Source: an uncultured Varibaculum sp. (lineage in GTDB: Bacteria; Actinomycetota; Actinomycetes; Actinomycetales; Actinomycetaceae). From it: a DNA stretch of 14,962 bases. Where the stretch lies: contig CAMYAU010000029.1 of assembly GCA_947253735.1 (NCBI GenBank), positions 1-14,962 of the forward strand. The letters are read 5' to 3'. The notes below the pieces were generated by a model that saw only the letters and a program-made list of their open reading frames with translations, made no database searches and was not told the origin of the DNA. Shown here one piece after another: positions 7,870-14,669 of this stretch (the first letter of the stretch is position 1; each line of letters starts with the position of its first letter). The position numbers were made by a program, and so were the translations under genes.

Positions 7870-10152
7870 CAGGTTTTCTTTGGCTATGTGGGTGCTACGG
7901 TCAAAGTCCTCAACGTTATTGGCGGAGTTTCCTCCCAAGGGGGAAGATACCAAGGGAACTTTCTTGAAGGTTAGCGCTGGGTCATAGGGCATGGGGCGCT
8001 GTCCTTTACGGCGCGCCGCTGCAATGAAGCTGGCTATCCAGGAAAGAACCGTCCAGATCGCCAGTACCACTAGCGCTTTACCCAAGTGTAGTTCTCCGCC
8101 GGCAATCGCGGCGCGAATAGTACGCGCCACATGGGTCATGGGGAACAGCGGGCTAAGGACCTGGAAGAACTTCGGAGCCGTCTCTACCGGGAAGGTTGCG
8201 CCGGTAGAGGTAATTTGCAAGCATAGCAAGATTACTGACAGGGCACGTCCTCGGTATCCGAGGGCAGCTACACAAGCCTGGTTTACTGCCACGTATCCGA
8301 TAGAAGCTAATACTGCTATCAAAATTAGAGCCCCAAAGTTTTGGGCGTTGAGCTTCAGGAATAGTTGCAAGCCGATCACTACGGTGATCGCCTGTAGTGC
8401 TCCAAAGAGAGCCCCAATGGACATAGACCTGAAACCGCAACGCCAGAAACTCTCCTGGGGGTGGCGCCGTAGATCCAGAGCGGGGAAGATCAGGAAGATC
8501 GCGATGCCGCCGATCCACAGACATAGCGCCATGAAGAAGGGGGCGAATCCGGCACCGTTATCATGAACCGGATTTTCGCGTACCGATTTTACATCTGCTA
8601 CCCCGCTGGCCGCCTGAGAAACTTTCTCTGCTTGCCCCTTGTTCACGGTAGGAACTTGATTAGCGCCGTCACGTAGCCCGTCTTCAAGATCGGAGGCGCC
8701 TATCGTGAGTTTATCGATTCCATTTGAGAGCTGTTTCCCTCCCTCAGAAGCTTTACCGGCCCCTTGGGACAGGGAATCGAGGCCATCGCTGAGGGTACTG
8801 GCGCCCGCGCGCAGCTGGGCAGAATTTTTATCTAAAGTTGCCGCCCCGGAAGCGAGTTTTCCTACCCCTTGTTGCGCCTGGTCTAAACCATTCGCTAAGG
8901 CAGAAGTGCCATCCTTGAGAGTCGGTTTTTGCTTTCCGGCTTGGGAAGGCGGGGTGAGGGCAGTTTGCCGGCTCAGTTCCTTAACTCCTTGATCGGCCGC
9001 GTTTAGTTTCGCCTTTATTCCTTCGGGCTTCAGCTGGGATAGTTTGCCTACTTCCTGTAGCAGGCCCTGTGCCTGAGTGATCTTCCCAGAAAGTTGCTTT
9101 AGAGTTATTCTCTGTTCACCGGCGATTTTGGCCAGGGCGGCGCACTGGGGAACTGAGGGAAGGTCTGTGGAAGGTAGCTGCGCGCACTGGTCAACTGCTC
9201 TTTGAAACTGGATCAGGAACTGGGCGATTTTCGCGGTATCAACCCCAGAATTAGCTAGGGGGGCCAGCATATCAATCAGGTCGTTGCCGCTTTTTGCTAG
9301 TTCACTGACTTCAGGTTGCATAGCAGCTATCTGCTGGTGAATCTGGTCGATACCGTCATCAACTTGCTTGGCGCCAGCAGCTAGTTTCGGCATATTGCCA
9401 TTGAGCTGCCCTAGTCCGGAGTTAAGACTGGAAACTCCGCCGGTATAGGCGCTGACACCATCGCGCAGCTTTAGAGCGCCATTGCGGATTTTAACGCTGC
9501 CATCAGCTAGTTCGCCCAATCCCACTACTAGGGTGTCAGCTCCGTTTCCTAATTTATTTCCGCCTTCGCTAAGCTTTCCGGCTCCAGAGGCCGCATCGAG
9601 GAACCCTTCCTTGAGAGGGCCGGTGGAAAGCAAAAGTTGATCAATATAGCCGGATGCGCCCTCCTGAGATAAAGCTGCCTGGAGAGCTAGGGCAGCGGAA
9701 GTAGCCATAGTGCCCTGCAAATAGTTAACCGAGTCATCGGTACGCAGCTCTAACTGGGCTTTCTTTTCTGGGACCTGTTCTTGTGGGTCGGCAAGTTTCG
9801 CGTAAGAGCTGGAGAGATTATTGGGTATCAGCAGCAGGGCTTTATAAGTTCCGTCTTTCAGCCCTGATTTGGCCTGGGGGAGGGAGGCCTTGGTCCAGTC
9901 AAAACCGGGGGCATCATCTTTATAGAGTTCTTTTTCTAGGCTTTCTCCTAGATTTAAAGATTTTTCGCCATTTGCCGTGGTGGCGGTAGCTGGATTATCC
10001 AGGTTTACCACCGCGGCTTTAAGTACATTTACCCGCTGCATCGGATCTTCATATGCCCAGGTAAAGAGACCAGAATACATTAGTGGGATCACCAGGATGC
10101 CGACAATCACGATCACGTTAGAAATAGTGTTCCAACGGGATTTCTTTCCCAT
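7861..10152 (-). CDS. YhgE/Pip-family membrane protein with Leu/Gly heptads (paralogue 3)
   Basis: A 763-residue YhgE/Pip protein from a different subfamily than the tandem pair. An N-terminal helix (about 10-31) leads into AYEDPMQRVNVLKAAVVNLD. The ectodomain carries two blocks of the family's xxxLxxG heptads (about 193-275 and 415-495; e.g. KLASGAATL, LSDGLDSLSQGAGKASEGG). Between them lie two cysteines, C323 and C337. Five helices cover about 534-713, then a short basic tail. I place the start at ATG 10152, which has GGGAGG at 10162-10157 with 4 bases of spacing. A TTG at 10164 would extend the frame by four codons, but the ribosome site would then lie inside the gene. It is 69 bases downstream of folA on the same strand and has its own promoter-like sequence with a palindrome, so it may be expressed both with folA and independently. 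Its substrate is unknown. Confidence 0.92.
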   Translation of the reverse strand: MGKKSRWNTISNVIVIVGILVIPLMYSGLFTWAYEDPMQRVNVLKAAVVNLDNPATATTANGEKSLNLGESLEKELYKDDAPGFDWTKASLPQAKSGLKDGTYKALLLIPNNLSSSYAKLADPQEQVPEKKAQLELRTDDSVNYLQGTMATSAALALQAALSQEGASGYIDQLLLSTGPLKEGFLDAASGAGKLSEGGNKLGNGADTLVVGLGELADGSVKIRNGALKLRDGVSAYTGGVSSLNSGLGQLNGNMPKLAAGAKQVDDGIDQIHQQIAAMQPEVSELAKSGNDLIDMLAPLANSGVDTAKIAQFLIQFQRAVDQCAQLPSTDLPSVPQCAALAKIAGEQRITLKQLSGKITQAQGLLQEVGKLSQLKPEGIKAKLNAADQGVKELSRQTALTPPSQAGKQKPTLKDGTSALANGLDQAQQGVGKLASGAATLDKNSAQLRAGASTLSDGLDSLSQGAGKASEGGKQLSNGIDKLTIGASDLEDGLRDGANQVPTVNKGQAEKVSQAASGVADVKSVRENPVHDNGAGFAPFFMALCLWIGGIAIFLIFPALDLRRHPQESFWRCGFRSMSIGALFGALQAITVVIGLQLFLKLNAQNFGALILIAVLASIGYVAVNQACVAALGYRGRALSVILLCLQITSTGATFPVETAPKFFQVLSPLFPMTHVARTIRAAIAGGELHLGKALVVLAIWTVLSWIASFIAAARRKGQRPMPYDPALTFKKVPLVSSPLGGNSANNVEDFDRSTHIAKENLPS

Positions 10153-10195
10153 CGCGCCTCCCAATTTTATTGGCTTACTTCTTTTCTAAACCGTT

Positions 10196-10225
10196 ACGAT
10201 ACACCTGTGTATCCATTGGTGTTAA
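10196..10225 (-). promoter_or_regulatory. Candidate promoter for YhgE paralogue 3
   Basis: On the minus strand TTAACA (10225-10220) resembles a -35 box, followed after 18 bases by TATCGT (10201-10196) as -10. The -35 overlaps the folA stop codon. Transcription would start near 10189, giving a leader of about 37 bases that contains the GGGAGG ribosome site. The -10 matches the consensus only partly, but the spacing and the embedded palindrome make a regulated promoter plausible. Confidence 0.45.
10198..10213. promoter_or_regulatory. Operator-like palindrome in the promoter spacer
   Basis: GATACAC (10198-10204) and GTGTATC (10207-10213) form a perfect 7+2+7 dyad. It lies in the proposed -35/-10 spacer and overlaps the upstream half of the -10 box. 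A second overlapping dyad, ACACC (10201-10205) with GGTGT (10218-10222), extends it. YhgE/Pip genes in actinobacteria are often paired with TetR-type regulators, and this position would suit TetR-type repression. No regulator gene is encoded in the window, so the binding protein is unknown. Confidence 0.5.
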
Positions 10226-10746
10226 TTGCCGGTACGCGCTACTTTCAGGTAGAAGACCAGCTTCCAGCGACAATCCCCGGAGATGGGGCGAAACTCACTA
10301 TCGGAACGTGCCTTATCCACCTGCCAAAGCTGGGGGGAAATCAGAGGAGCATGAGCATAATCTACCTGGTCGCCCACATCTAAATCTAGGTAGGTGACCA
10401 CCAGTTCATCAGCTACTTTCATCCCCTCCTCATAAAGACGTGCCCCGCCGGTAATCCAGCATTTTTCCGCTCCGGAAACCTCTGCTAGTTCGATAGCCCG
10501 CGAAAGAGAAGAAGCCACCTGCGCACCCTCGGTCTGGTATCCCGCCTGGGAAGTAAGTACGATGTTTAATCTTCCGGGAAGCGGGCATTTTCCTAAAGCT
10601 TCAAAGGAGCGCCGCCCCATAATGATCGGGCTTCCGATAGTGGTGGCCTTAAAATGCTTAAAGTCAGCGGGAACATGCCAGAGCATTTTCTGTCCATCTC
10701 CGATAACTCGGTGTGCTGCCTGTGCCCAGATCATGCCAATCTTCAT
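10222..10746 (-). CDS. folA: Dihydrofolate reductase
   Basis: A 174-residue DHFR that reduces dihydrofolate to tetrahydrofolate with NADPH, completing the cycle with thymidylate synthase. The family landmarks are in order: MIWAQAAHRVIGDG at the N-terminus, WHVPADFKHFK with the catalytic acidic residue D28, GRRSFEALG at 44-52, PLPGR with the expected folate-carboxylate-binding R59, and the nucleotide-binding WITGGARLY (G99, G100). I place the start at ATG 10746, with AGGAGG at 10758-10753 and 6 bases of spacing. A GTG three bases upstream (10749) would leave only 3. The thyA TAG overlaps this ribosome site (TAGGAGG), so thyA and folA are tightly coupled. The length is normal for chromosomal DHFR. 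Trimethoprim sensitivity cannot be judged from this reading. Confidence 0.97.
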   Translation of the reverse strand: MKIGMIWAQAAHRVIGDGQKMLWHVPADFKHFKATTIGSPIIMGRRSFEALGKCPLPGRLNIVLTSQAGYQTEGAQVASSLSRAIELAEVSGAEKCWITGGARLYEEGMKVADELVVTYLDLDVGDQVDYAHAPLISPQLWQVDKARSDSEFRPISGDCRWKLVFYLKVARTGN

Positions 10747-10756
10747 CACTTACCTC

Positions 10757-11551
10757 CTAAACCGCTATCGGTGCCTTAATAGTCGGGTGGTGGCGATAGT
10801 TCTCGATCTCGATATCTTCCCAGCTATAGGTGTAAAGATTATCGGCACGGCGCAAATGCAAAGTGGGGAAGGGATAAGGCTCGCGGGAAAGTTGCTCGCG
10901 TACCTGCTCTACATGGTTGCTATAAATATGGCAATCCCCTCCGGTCCAAATCAGGTCCCCTACTTCCAGCCCGGTTTGCTGCGCCAGCATGTGGGTAAGT
11001 AAAGAATAGGAAGCGATATTGAAGGGAACGCCCAGGAACATATCGCAAGAACGCTGATAAACCTGTAAAGAGAGGCGGCCAGCGGCCACATAGGTCTGGA
11101 ATAGCAGGTGGCAGGGGGCAAGCGCCATTTTATCTAGCTCAGAAACATTCCAGGCTGATACCAGCATACGGCGCGAGGATGGATCGTTTCTAATAGTAGA
11201 AAGCAGGTTCTCAATCTGGTCGATATTACCCCCAGGGCTGGGCCATGAACGCCACTGGACTCCGTAAACTGGCCCTAGCTCGCCCTCTTCGTTGGCCCAA
11301 TCATCCCAGATGTGAACCTTCTTTTCCTGCAGAGGATGTACATTAGAGCTGCCGGATAAGAACCAGAATAATTCTTCGGCAACTCCCCGCATGAACACCC
11401 GTTTAGTGGTAATCAAAGGGAAAGAGTCCGCCAAGTTGTAGCGCAGTTGGGCTCCAAACAGTGAGCGGGTTCCGGTTCCGGTACGATCCGCTTTTTCACT
11501 GCCAGATTCTAAAATTTTGGCTAGTAAATCCTCGTATTGACTATCTATCAT
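10757..11551 (-). CDS. thyA: Thymidylate synthase (ThyA)
   Basis: A 264-residue thymidylate synthase, the same length as the E. coli enzyme. It converts dUMP and methylene-tetrahydrofolate to dTMP and dihydrofolate. The catalytic cysteine is C147 in LAPCHLLFQTYV. Other conserved sites are E59 in the GVAEELFWFLSG segment, the R127-R128 phosphate-binding pair, R167 and D170 in VYQRSCDMFLGVPFN, and N178. ATG 11551 has AAGG about 7 bases upstream. The TAG stop (10759-10757) overlaps the folA ribosome site, giving the common thyA-folA pair, so the dihydrofolate made here is recycled by its neighbour. The gene appears intact, with no truncation or missing active-site residue. Confidence 0.98.
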   Translation of the reverse strand: MIDSQYEDLLAKILESGSEKADRTGTGTRSLFGAQLRYNLADSFPLITTKRVFMRGVAEELFWFLSGSSNVHPLQEKKVHIWDDWANEEGELGPVYGVQWRSWPSPGGNIDQIENLLSTIRNDPSSRRMLVSAWNVSELDKMALAPCHLLFQTYVAAGRLSLQVYQRSCDMFLGVPFNIASYSLLTHMLAQQTGLEVGDLIWTGGDCHIYSNHVEQVREQLSREPYPFPTLHLRRADNLYTYSWEDIEIENYRHHPTIKAPIAV

Positions 11552-11581
11552 GCCCTTACCTTTCGCTAGTCGCTAGCCCAT

Positions 11582-11587
11582 ATTCTA
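11582..11587 (-). promoter_or_regulatory. Candidate -10 box for thyA-folA
   Basis: TAGAAT on the minus strand (11587-11582) matches the -10 consensus at five of six positions. It would start transcription near 11575, about 23 bases before the thyA ATG. No good -35 lies 16-18 bases upstream (CGCGCA or similar). It sits between a weak terminator after the preceding gene and thyA, which favours a separate thyA promoter. Confidence 0.33.
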
Positions 11588-11645
11588 GCCGGTAATTAGC
11601 GATATGCGCGCTCCAGATAGCCAAGAGCTCAATCGAATTAGTAAG

Positions 11646-11678
11646 AAAAGCCGAGGGGAGCTATGTGTCCTAATCGGC
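11646..11678 (-). terminator. Weak candidate terminator after the Gly-rich membrane protein gene
   Basis: On the minus strand GCCGA (11678-11674) and TCGGC (11654-11650) form a 5-bp stem, followed by TTTTCTT (11649 downward). The 19-base loop contains the TAG stop at 11672-11670. The stem is short and the loop long, so termination would be partial at best. Confidence 0.3.
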
Positions 11679-12500
11679 GAAGAAATCTGGGTTCGCCGCG
11701 GAGGAAGAGATAGGCTCGGCGGTTAGATCAATCACCGGTGCTAGTTCCACCATTAAATCCTGGGCAGAAAAGTCCCGAATTGGTCCCAGAGCTGCCTGTA
11801 CTCCCTCGGAAGTGCGCCGCGCCACCGCTTTACCCGATAAATAACCCACCCCGGCGCCAATCCCGAAAGGAATCAGCCGTCCCGCGATCCGACCAGCGGT
11901 ACGCCGGGTCATTTTCTTAGAGGCATATTTCATTAATGCCTTGTTGACCTGACCCAAAGTGGGGGAAGAAAGATTTTTCAGTGAGGAACGAGCCCAAGCC
12001 AAAGTGCTCAGCCCTAATTGGTCAGACACGATTTCCGCGCCCTCTTCACCTAACAGGCTAGATAGCACTAGCGCCCGTCGCTGCTCACGATCGGTAGGGC
12101 GGACGCCGTGCAGGCGAGAAATAGCTAAAATATAACTGCTGGTCTGCACGGCATAAACTGCCAGTTCTCCCGCGGTTAACCCCAAAGCCACTCCGGTGCC
12201 GCCACCCGGTAGCGTCGCACCCGCCCCCACCGCGGAGGATGCGTAGGCAGTGCGGCGAATATATTGTTTAGTTAAAATTTTTTCCAGCTCAGCCACCTGT
12301 GCCTGCGGGTGCTCTTTGGCTAGTTGTAACAGTTTCTGATCGATATGCTCACTGGGAATATCCAAGAGAACATCTATGACCTCCCCAAAACTCGAAGCCT
12401 GGCGAACTTTGGTTACTGAATCCCGTAATGCCGCGGCAACCTGTTTCTGGGAGACACGATTCTCGGGGCGAAAAAACTGGGGAGTTTTAAAGTTAAACAT
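11670..12500 (-). CDS. Conserved actinobacterial protein of unknown function, Gly-rich hydrophobic core
   Basis: A 276-residue protein. The N-terminal 80 residues are helical and charged. A Gly/Ala-rich hydrophobic stretch follows at about 84-128 (SSAVGAGATLPGGGTGVALG, then LAVYAVQTSSYILAISRLHG). RRALVLSSLLGEEGAEIV lies at 141-158, and a second Gly-rich hydrophobic stretch at about 203-224 (GRLIPFGIGAGVGYLSGKAV). The tail is acidic. The layout resembles uncharacterised actinobacterial proteins with an LGEEG motif and a C-terminal PFGIGA-type segment; I recall no assigned function. The Gly-rich segments could insert in or lie on the membrane. ATG 12500 has AGGAG with rather long spacing of about 11 bases. 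It is transcribed divergently from the DUF2505-like gene and precedes thyA by 118 bases on the same strand. Confidence 0.75.
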   Translation of the reverse strand: MFNFKTPQFFRPENRVSQKQVAAALRDSVTKVRQASSFGEVIDVLLDIPSEHIDQKLLQLAKEHPQAQVAELEKILTKQYIRRTAYASSAVGAGATLPGGGTGVALGLTAGELAVYAVQTSSYILAISRLHGVRPTDREQRRALVLSSLLGEEGAEIVSDQLGLSTLAWARSSLKNLSSPTLGQVNKALMKYASKKMTRRTAGRIAGRLIPFGIGAGVGYLSGKAVARRTSEGVQAALGPIRDFSAQDLMVELAPVIDLTAEPISSSAANPDFFAD

Positions 12501-12633
12501 GTGCGGTTTTTCTCCTGGACGTCCTGGTGGTTAGAGTGGATCTGTCAAATGGCTTAATGCTAATCAGGTTAGTCGCCTCTGCTAAGCCCGGCTAGCCTAG
12601 CGGAACATTAAACCTTAAGGAAGGGGATAACGC

Positions 12634-13143
12634 TTGCGTGATTTCGAGCTAGAAGTTGAGTATCCGTCCTCACCAGAAGATGTTTGTCGGATGCTCACCG
12701 ATCCGGAATTCTTGGAATTTCGCTGGACGCAAATGCCGCAAGTTAACTGCCAAGTCCAAGTAGAGCAGGCGGGGGAAGGTACTTTTGTTTCCCGTGCCCA
12801 AGTGGAGTTGGCTAAACTCGCTGCCGCCTCTGCTTATGTGCGCCTGCTCCCCGAAGAGCTAGAGATAGAAGTGGTAGAAAACTGGACCAATAATCCCCGA
12901 TCCGGTCTAATAGCACAGGGTGATTTTGAAGTTCGTTTCGGTAAAGTCCCGGTGCAGGTGAAAGCGGAAAGTATCCTAGAACCCTGTCCGGGCGAGGAAA
13001 ATAGAGCCCGGCGGAAAATTAGTGGCACCCTCCAGGTAAATATGCCACTTATAGGGGGCAAAGTAGAGCGGGAGCTACTAGCGCATTTGCAGGTTTTTGC
13101 TGATGGGGAAGAAGAGGCGGCTACGCGTTGGTTGGCTAAGTAG
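12634..13143 (+). CDS. DUF2505-like protein (START/SRPBCC-like fold)
   Basis: A 169-residue soluble protein resembling the actinobacterial DUF2505 family, thought to have a lipid-binding-like SRPBCC fold. Visible features are the N-terminal FELEVEYPSSPEDVCRMLTDPEF (start of the fold, where related proteins have a strand then helix), alternating strands through the middle, GTLQVNMPLIGGKVERELLAHL (about 137-158) as the C-terminal strand and helix, and a WLAK end. It has no signal peptide or membrane helix. The start is TTG 12634, supported by AAGGAAGGGG at 12617-12626 with 7 bases of spacing; the nearby GTG at 12638 is out of frame. No ligand is known. It is divergent from the Gly-rich membrane protein gene and 68 bases upstream of the sensor kinase. 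Confidence 0.8.
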   Translation: MRDFELEVEYPSSPEDVCRMLTDPEFLEFRWTQMPQVNCQVQVEQAGEGTFVSRAQVELAKLAAASAYVRLLPEELEIEVVENWTNNPRSGLIAQGDFEVRFGKVPVQVKAESILEPCPGEENRARRKISGTLQVNMPLIGGKVERELLAHLQVFADGEEEAATRWLAK

Positions 13144-13198
13144 ACCGGATAAGCCTATAGCGACCTATGCGATGTCCACCCCCAATCTGCGCCTAGCA

Positions 13199-13204
13199 TA
13201 GACT
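13199..13204 (+). promoter_or_regulatory. Candidate -10 box giving a leaderless kinase mRNA
   Basis: TAGACT (13199-13204) fits the actinobacterial TAnnnT -10 pattern and ends seven bases before the GTG at 13212, so transcription would begin at or next to the start codon. No Shine-Dalgarno sequence lies upstream of that GTG, consistent with a leaderless transcript. An overlapping TAGCAT (13194-13199) is an alternative. No clear -35 is seen. A 6-bp dyad, CTATGC (13165-13170) with GCATAG (13196-13201), overlaps the box. Confidence 0.4.
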
Positions 13205-13211
13205 GGTACCC

Positions 13212-14669
13212 GTGAGCGGGATGCGGGAACTGATCCGCCGGTACGGCCGGGATCTATCAGAGAGCGATATTGATCATCTACATCTGTTGGTGGGGGACTG
13301 GCAAGTCTTGTCGGACATTGGCAGTGCCGATTTGATTTTATGGATTCCCGATGGTCAGGGGCGTTTCGTGGCAATTGCCCATACTCGCCCGGGGTCCGGT
13401 TTTACTATCCACCTGGATGATGTGGTGGGTTTGTCGGCTTCGCCGATGCGCTCGGGGATGTTGGCTTCGGCTTTTGACCCGCACTCACGACCGACAGTTC
13501 CGGAAGTGCGGTGGGCGGGATCCTACTCGGTGATTGCCAGTGCTCTGCCGGTTAGGCATGAGGGTCGGGTGATAGCGGCGCTCACCCAAGAAGTAAATAT
13601 TCAATCTCTGCGGATTTTTGAACAGCAGGAACAGTGGTTTCATAAAACCGCGAATGTGCTGTGTGAAATGATTTCCGATGGAGTGTTTCCCAACGCGGCG
13701 ATTCCGCTGGCCACTAAGCATGGAATGCCCCGTTTAATTGATGGGGCAATTAACTTAGATTCTCAAGGACAGGTACTTGACCTGACTCCGAATGCACGTT
13801 CCTGTCTGCGCCGTCTTGGGGTGCGCGAAGAGGTAAACGGTGCGGTGCTAGCGGAACTAATAACCGAGGTGATCCAAGACCAATCTGAGGTAGATGAGGC
13901 TTTGCCGGTGGTGATGATGGGGAAGGCCTCTTGGGTTGCGGAAGTTGAAGCAACTGCCGGGATCGTAGCTTTTCGGGCGCTCCCATTGGAAGAAGGCGGT
14001 AAACGAATCGGAGCGCTCTTGCTGTGTCGGGACGTAACCGAGATGCGCCGGCGAGAACGAGAATTGATGACCAAGGATGCTACTATTCGCGAGATCCATC
14101 ATCGGGTAAAAAACAATCTGCAAACAGTTTCTGCACTTTTGCGGATGCAGATTAGGCGTTCGGATTCCCCGGAAGTAAAGGCAGCGCTAGGGGAGGCGGA
14201 GCGGCGAGTGGCTGCCATTGCCCGCGTACATGAAGAGTTATCGCAAACCGTGGATGAAACCATTGAGTTCGATAATATGATCTCTCGTCTGTTGCGGATG
14301 GCGGCGACGATGGCATCCACCGATCAAAAAATTGAAACTGCTTTTACTGGTAGTTTCGGAGTGATAGATTCCGATACTGCCTCCGCTTTGGCGGTGGTAA
14401 TTTCCGAACTGGTAGCCAATGCAGTCGAACATGGCTTGGGTGAACAGGGTGGCAAGGTGACCCTGGAGGCTAAACGGGACGGAAATAAACTCGATGTCTG
14501 GGTGCGCGACAATGGGTGCGGGCTGGGGGATAAACCGCTGAATGGTTTAGGGACATCGATTGTACGCACTTTAGTGCGCGGAAACTTGAATGGTTCGATT
14601 GATTGGAGTTGTCCCGAGCAGGGGACCCAGGTTCATATCCATGCCCTACTTGAGGAGGAAGCCAAATAA
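13212..14669 (+). CDS. pdtaS: PdtaS-type cytosolic sensor histidine kinase
   Basis: A 485-residue kinase with no membrane segment. The N-terminal region (about 1-150) is GAF-like and starts with the DHLHLLVGDWQVLSDIGSADL segment typical of PdtaS. A PAS-like domain spans about 170-285. The HisKA_2 dimerisation helix starts at E294: EIHHRVKNNLQTV with tandem H296-H297, the second being the likely phosphoacceptor. The HATPase domain follows, with the N box around N403 (ELVANAVEHG), a G1 box at D433-N434-G435 and GLGTSIVRTLV as G2. In mycobacteria PdtaS phosphorylates PdtaR, an ANTAR-type RNA-binding antiterminator, and responds to nutrient, metal or NO signals. No PdtaR is in this window, which matches the usual unlinked arrangement. 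GTG 13212 is chosen because it lines up with the family's N-terminus as I recall it; ATG 13221 (residue 4) is the alternative. Its TAA abuts the tatD ATG. Confidence 0.92.
   Translation: MSGMRELIRRYGRDLSESDIDHLHLLVGDWQVLSDIGSADLILWIPDGQGRFVAIAHTRPGSGFTIHLDDVVGLSASPMRSGMLASAFDPHSRPTVPEVRWAGSYSVIASALPVRHEGRVIAALTQEVNIQSLRIFEQQEQWFHKTANVLCEMISDGVFPNAAIPLATKHGMPRLIDGAINLDSQGQVLDLTPNARSCLRRLGVREEVNGAVLAELITEVIQDQSEVDEALPVVMMGKASWVAEVEATAGIVAFRALPLEEGGKRIGALLLCRDVTEMRRRERELMTKDATIREIHHRVKNNLQTVSALLRMQIRRSDSPEVKAALGEAERRVAAIARVHEELSQTVDETIEFDNMISRLLRMAATMASTDQKIETAFTGSFGVIDSDTASALAVVISELVANAVEHGLGEQGGKVTLEAKRDGNKLDVWVRDNGCGLGDKPLNGLGTSIVRTLVRGNLNGSIDWSCPEQGTQVHIHALLEEEAK

Noticed and set aside
7991..8566. 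191-codon plus-strand ORF opposite the C-terminus of YhgE paralogue 3
   Set aside because: It lies opposite the conserved membrane block; its composition (Lys/Pro/Ala with scattered Arg) looks like a frame shadow and it matches no family.
11564..11576. Tandem CGCTAG repeat upstream of thyA
   Set aside because: Two 6-base copies in a CTAG-rich leader are too short to separate from chance; no further copies are in register.
12543..12548. TTGACA on the minus strand as -35 of the Gly-rich protein gene
   Set aside because: The hexamer is perfect, but no TAnnnT-type -10 lies 15-19 bases downstream, so I do not call a promoter.
12564..12582. AGGTTAG resembling half of a DtxR/IdeR iron box
   Set aside because: Only one half-site matches; the second half diverges at most positions.
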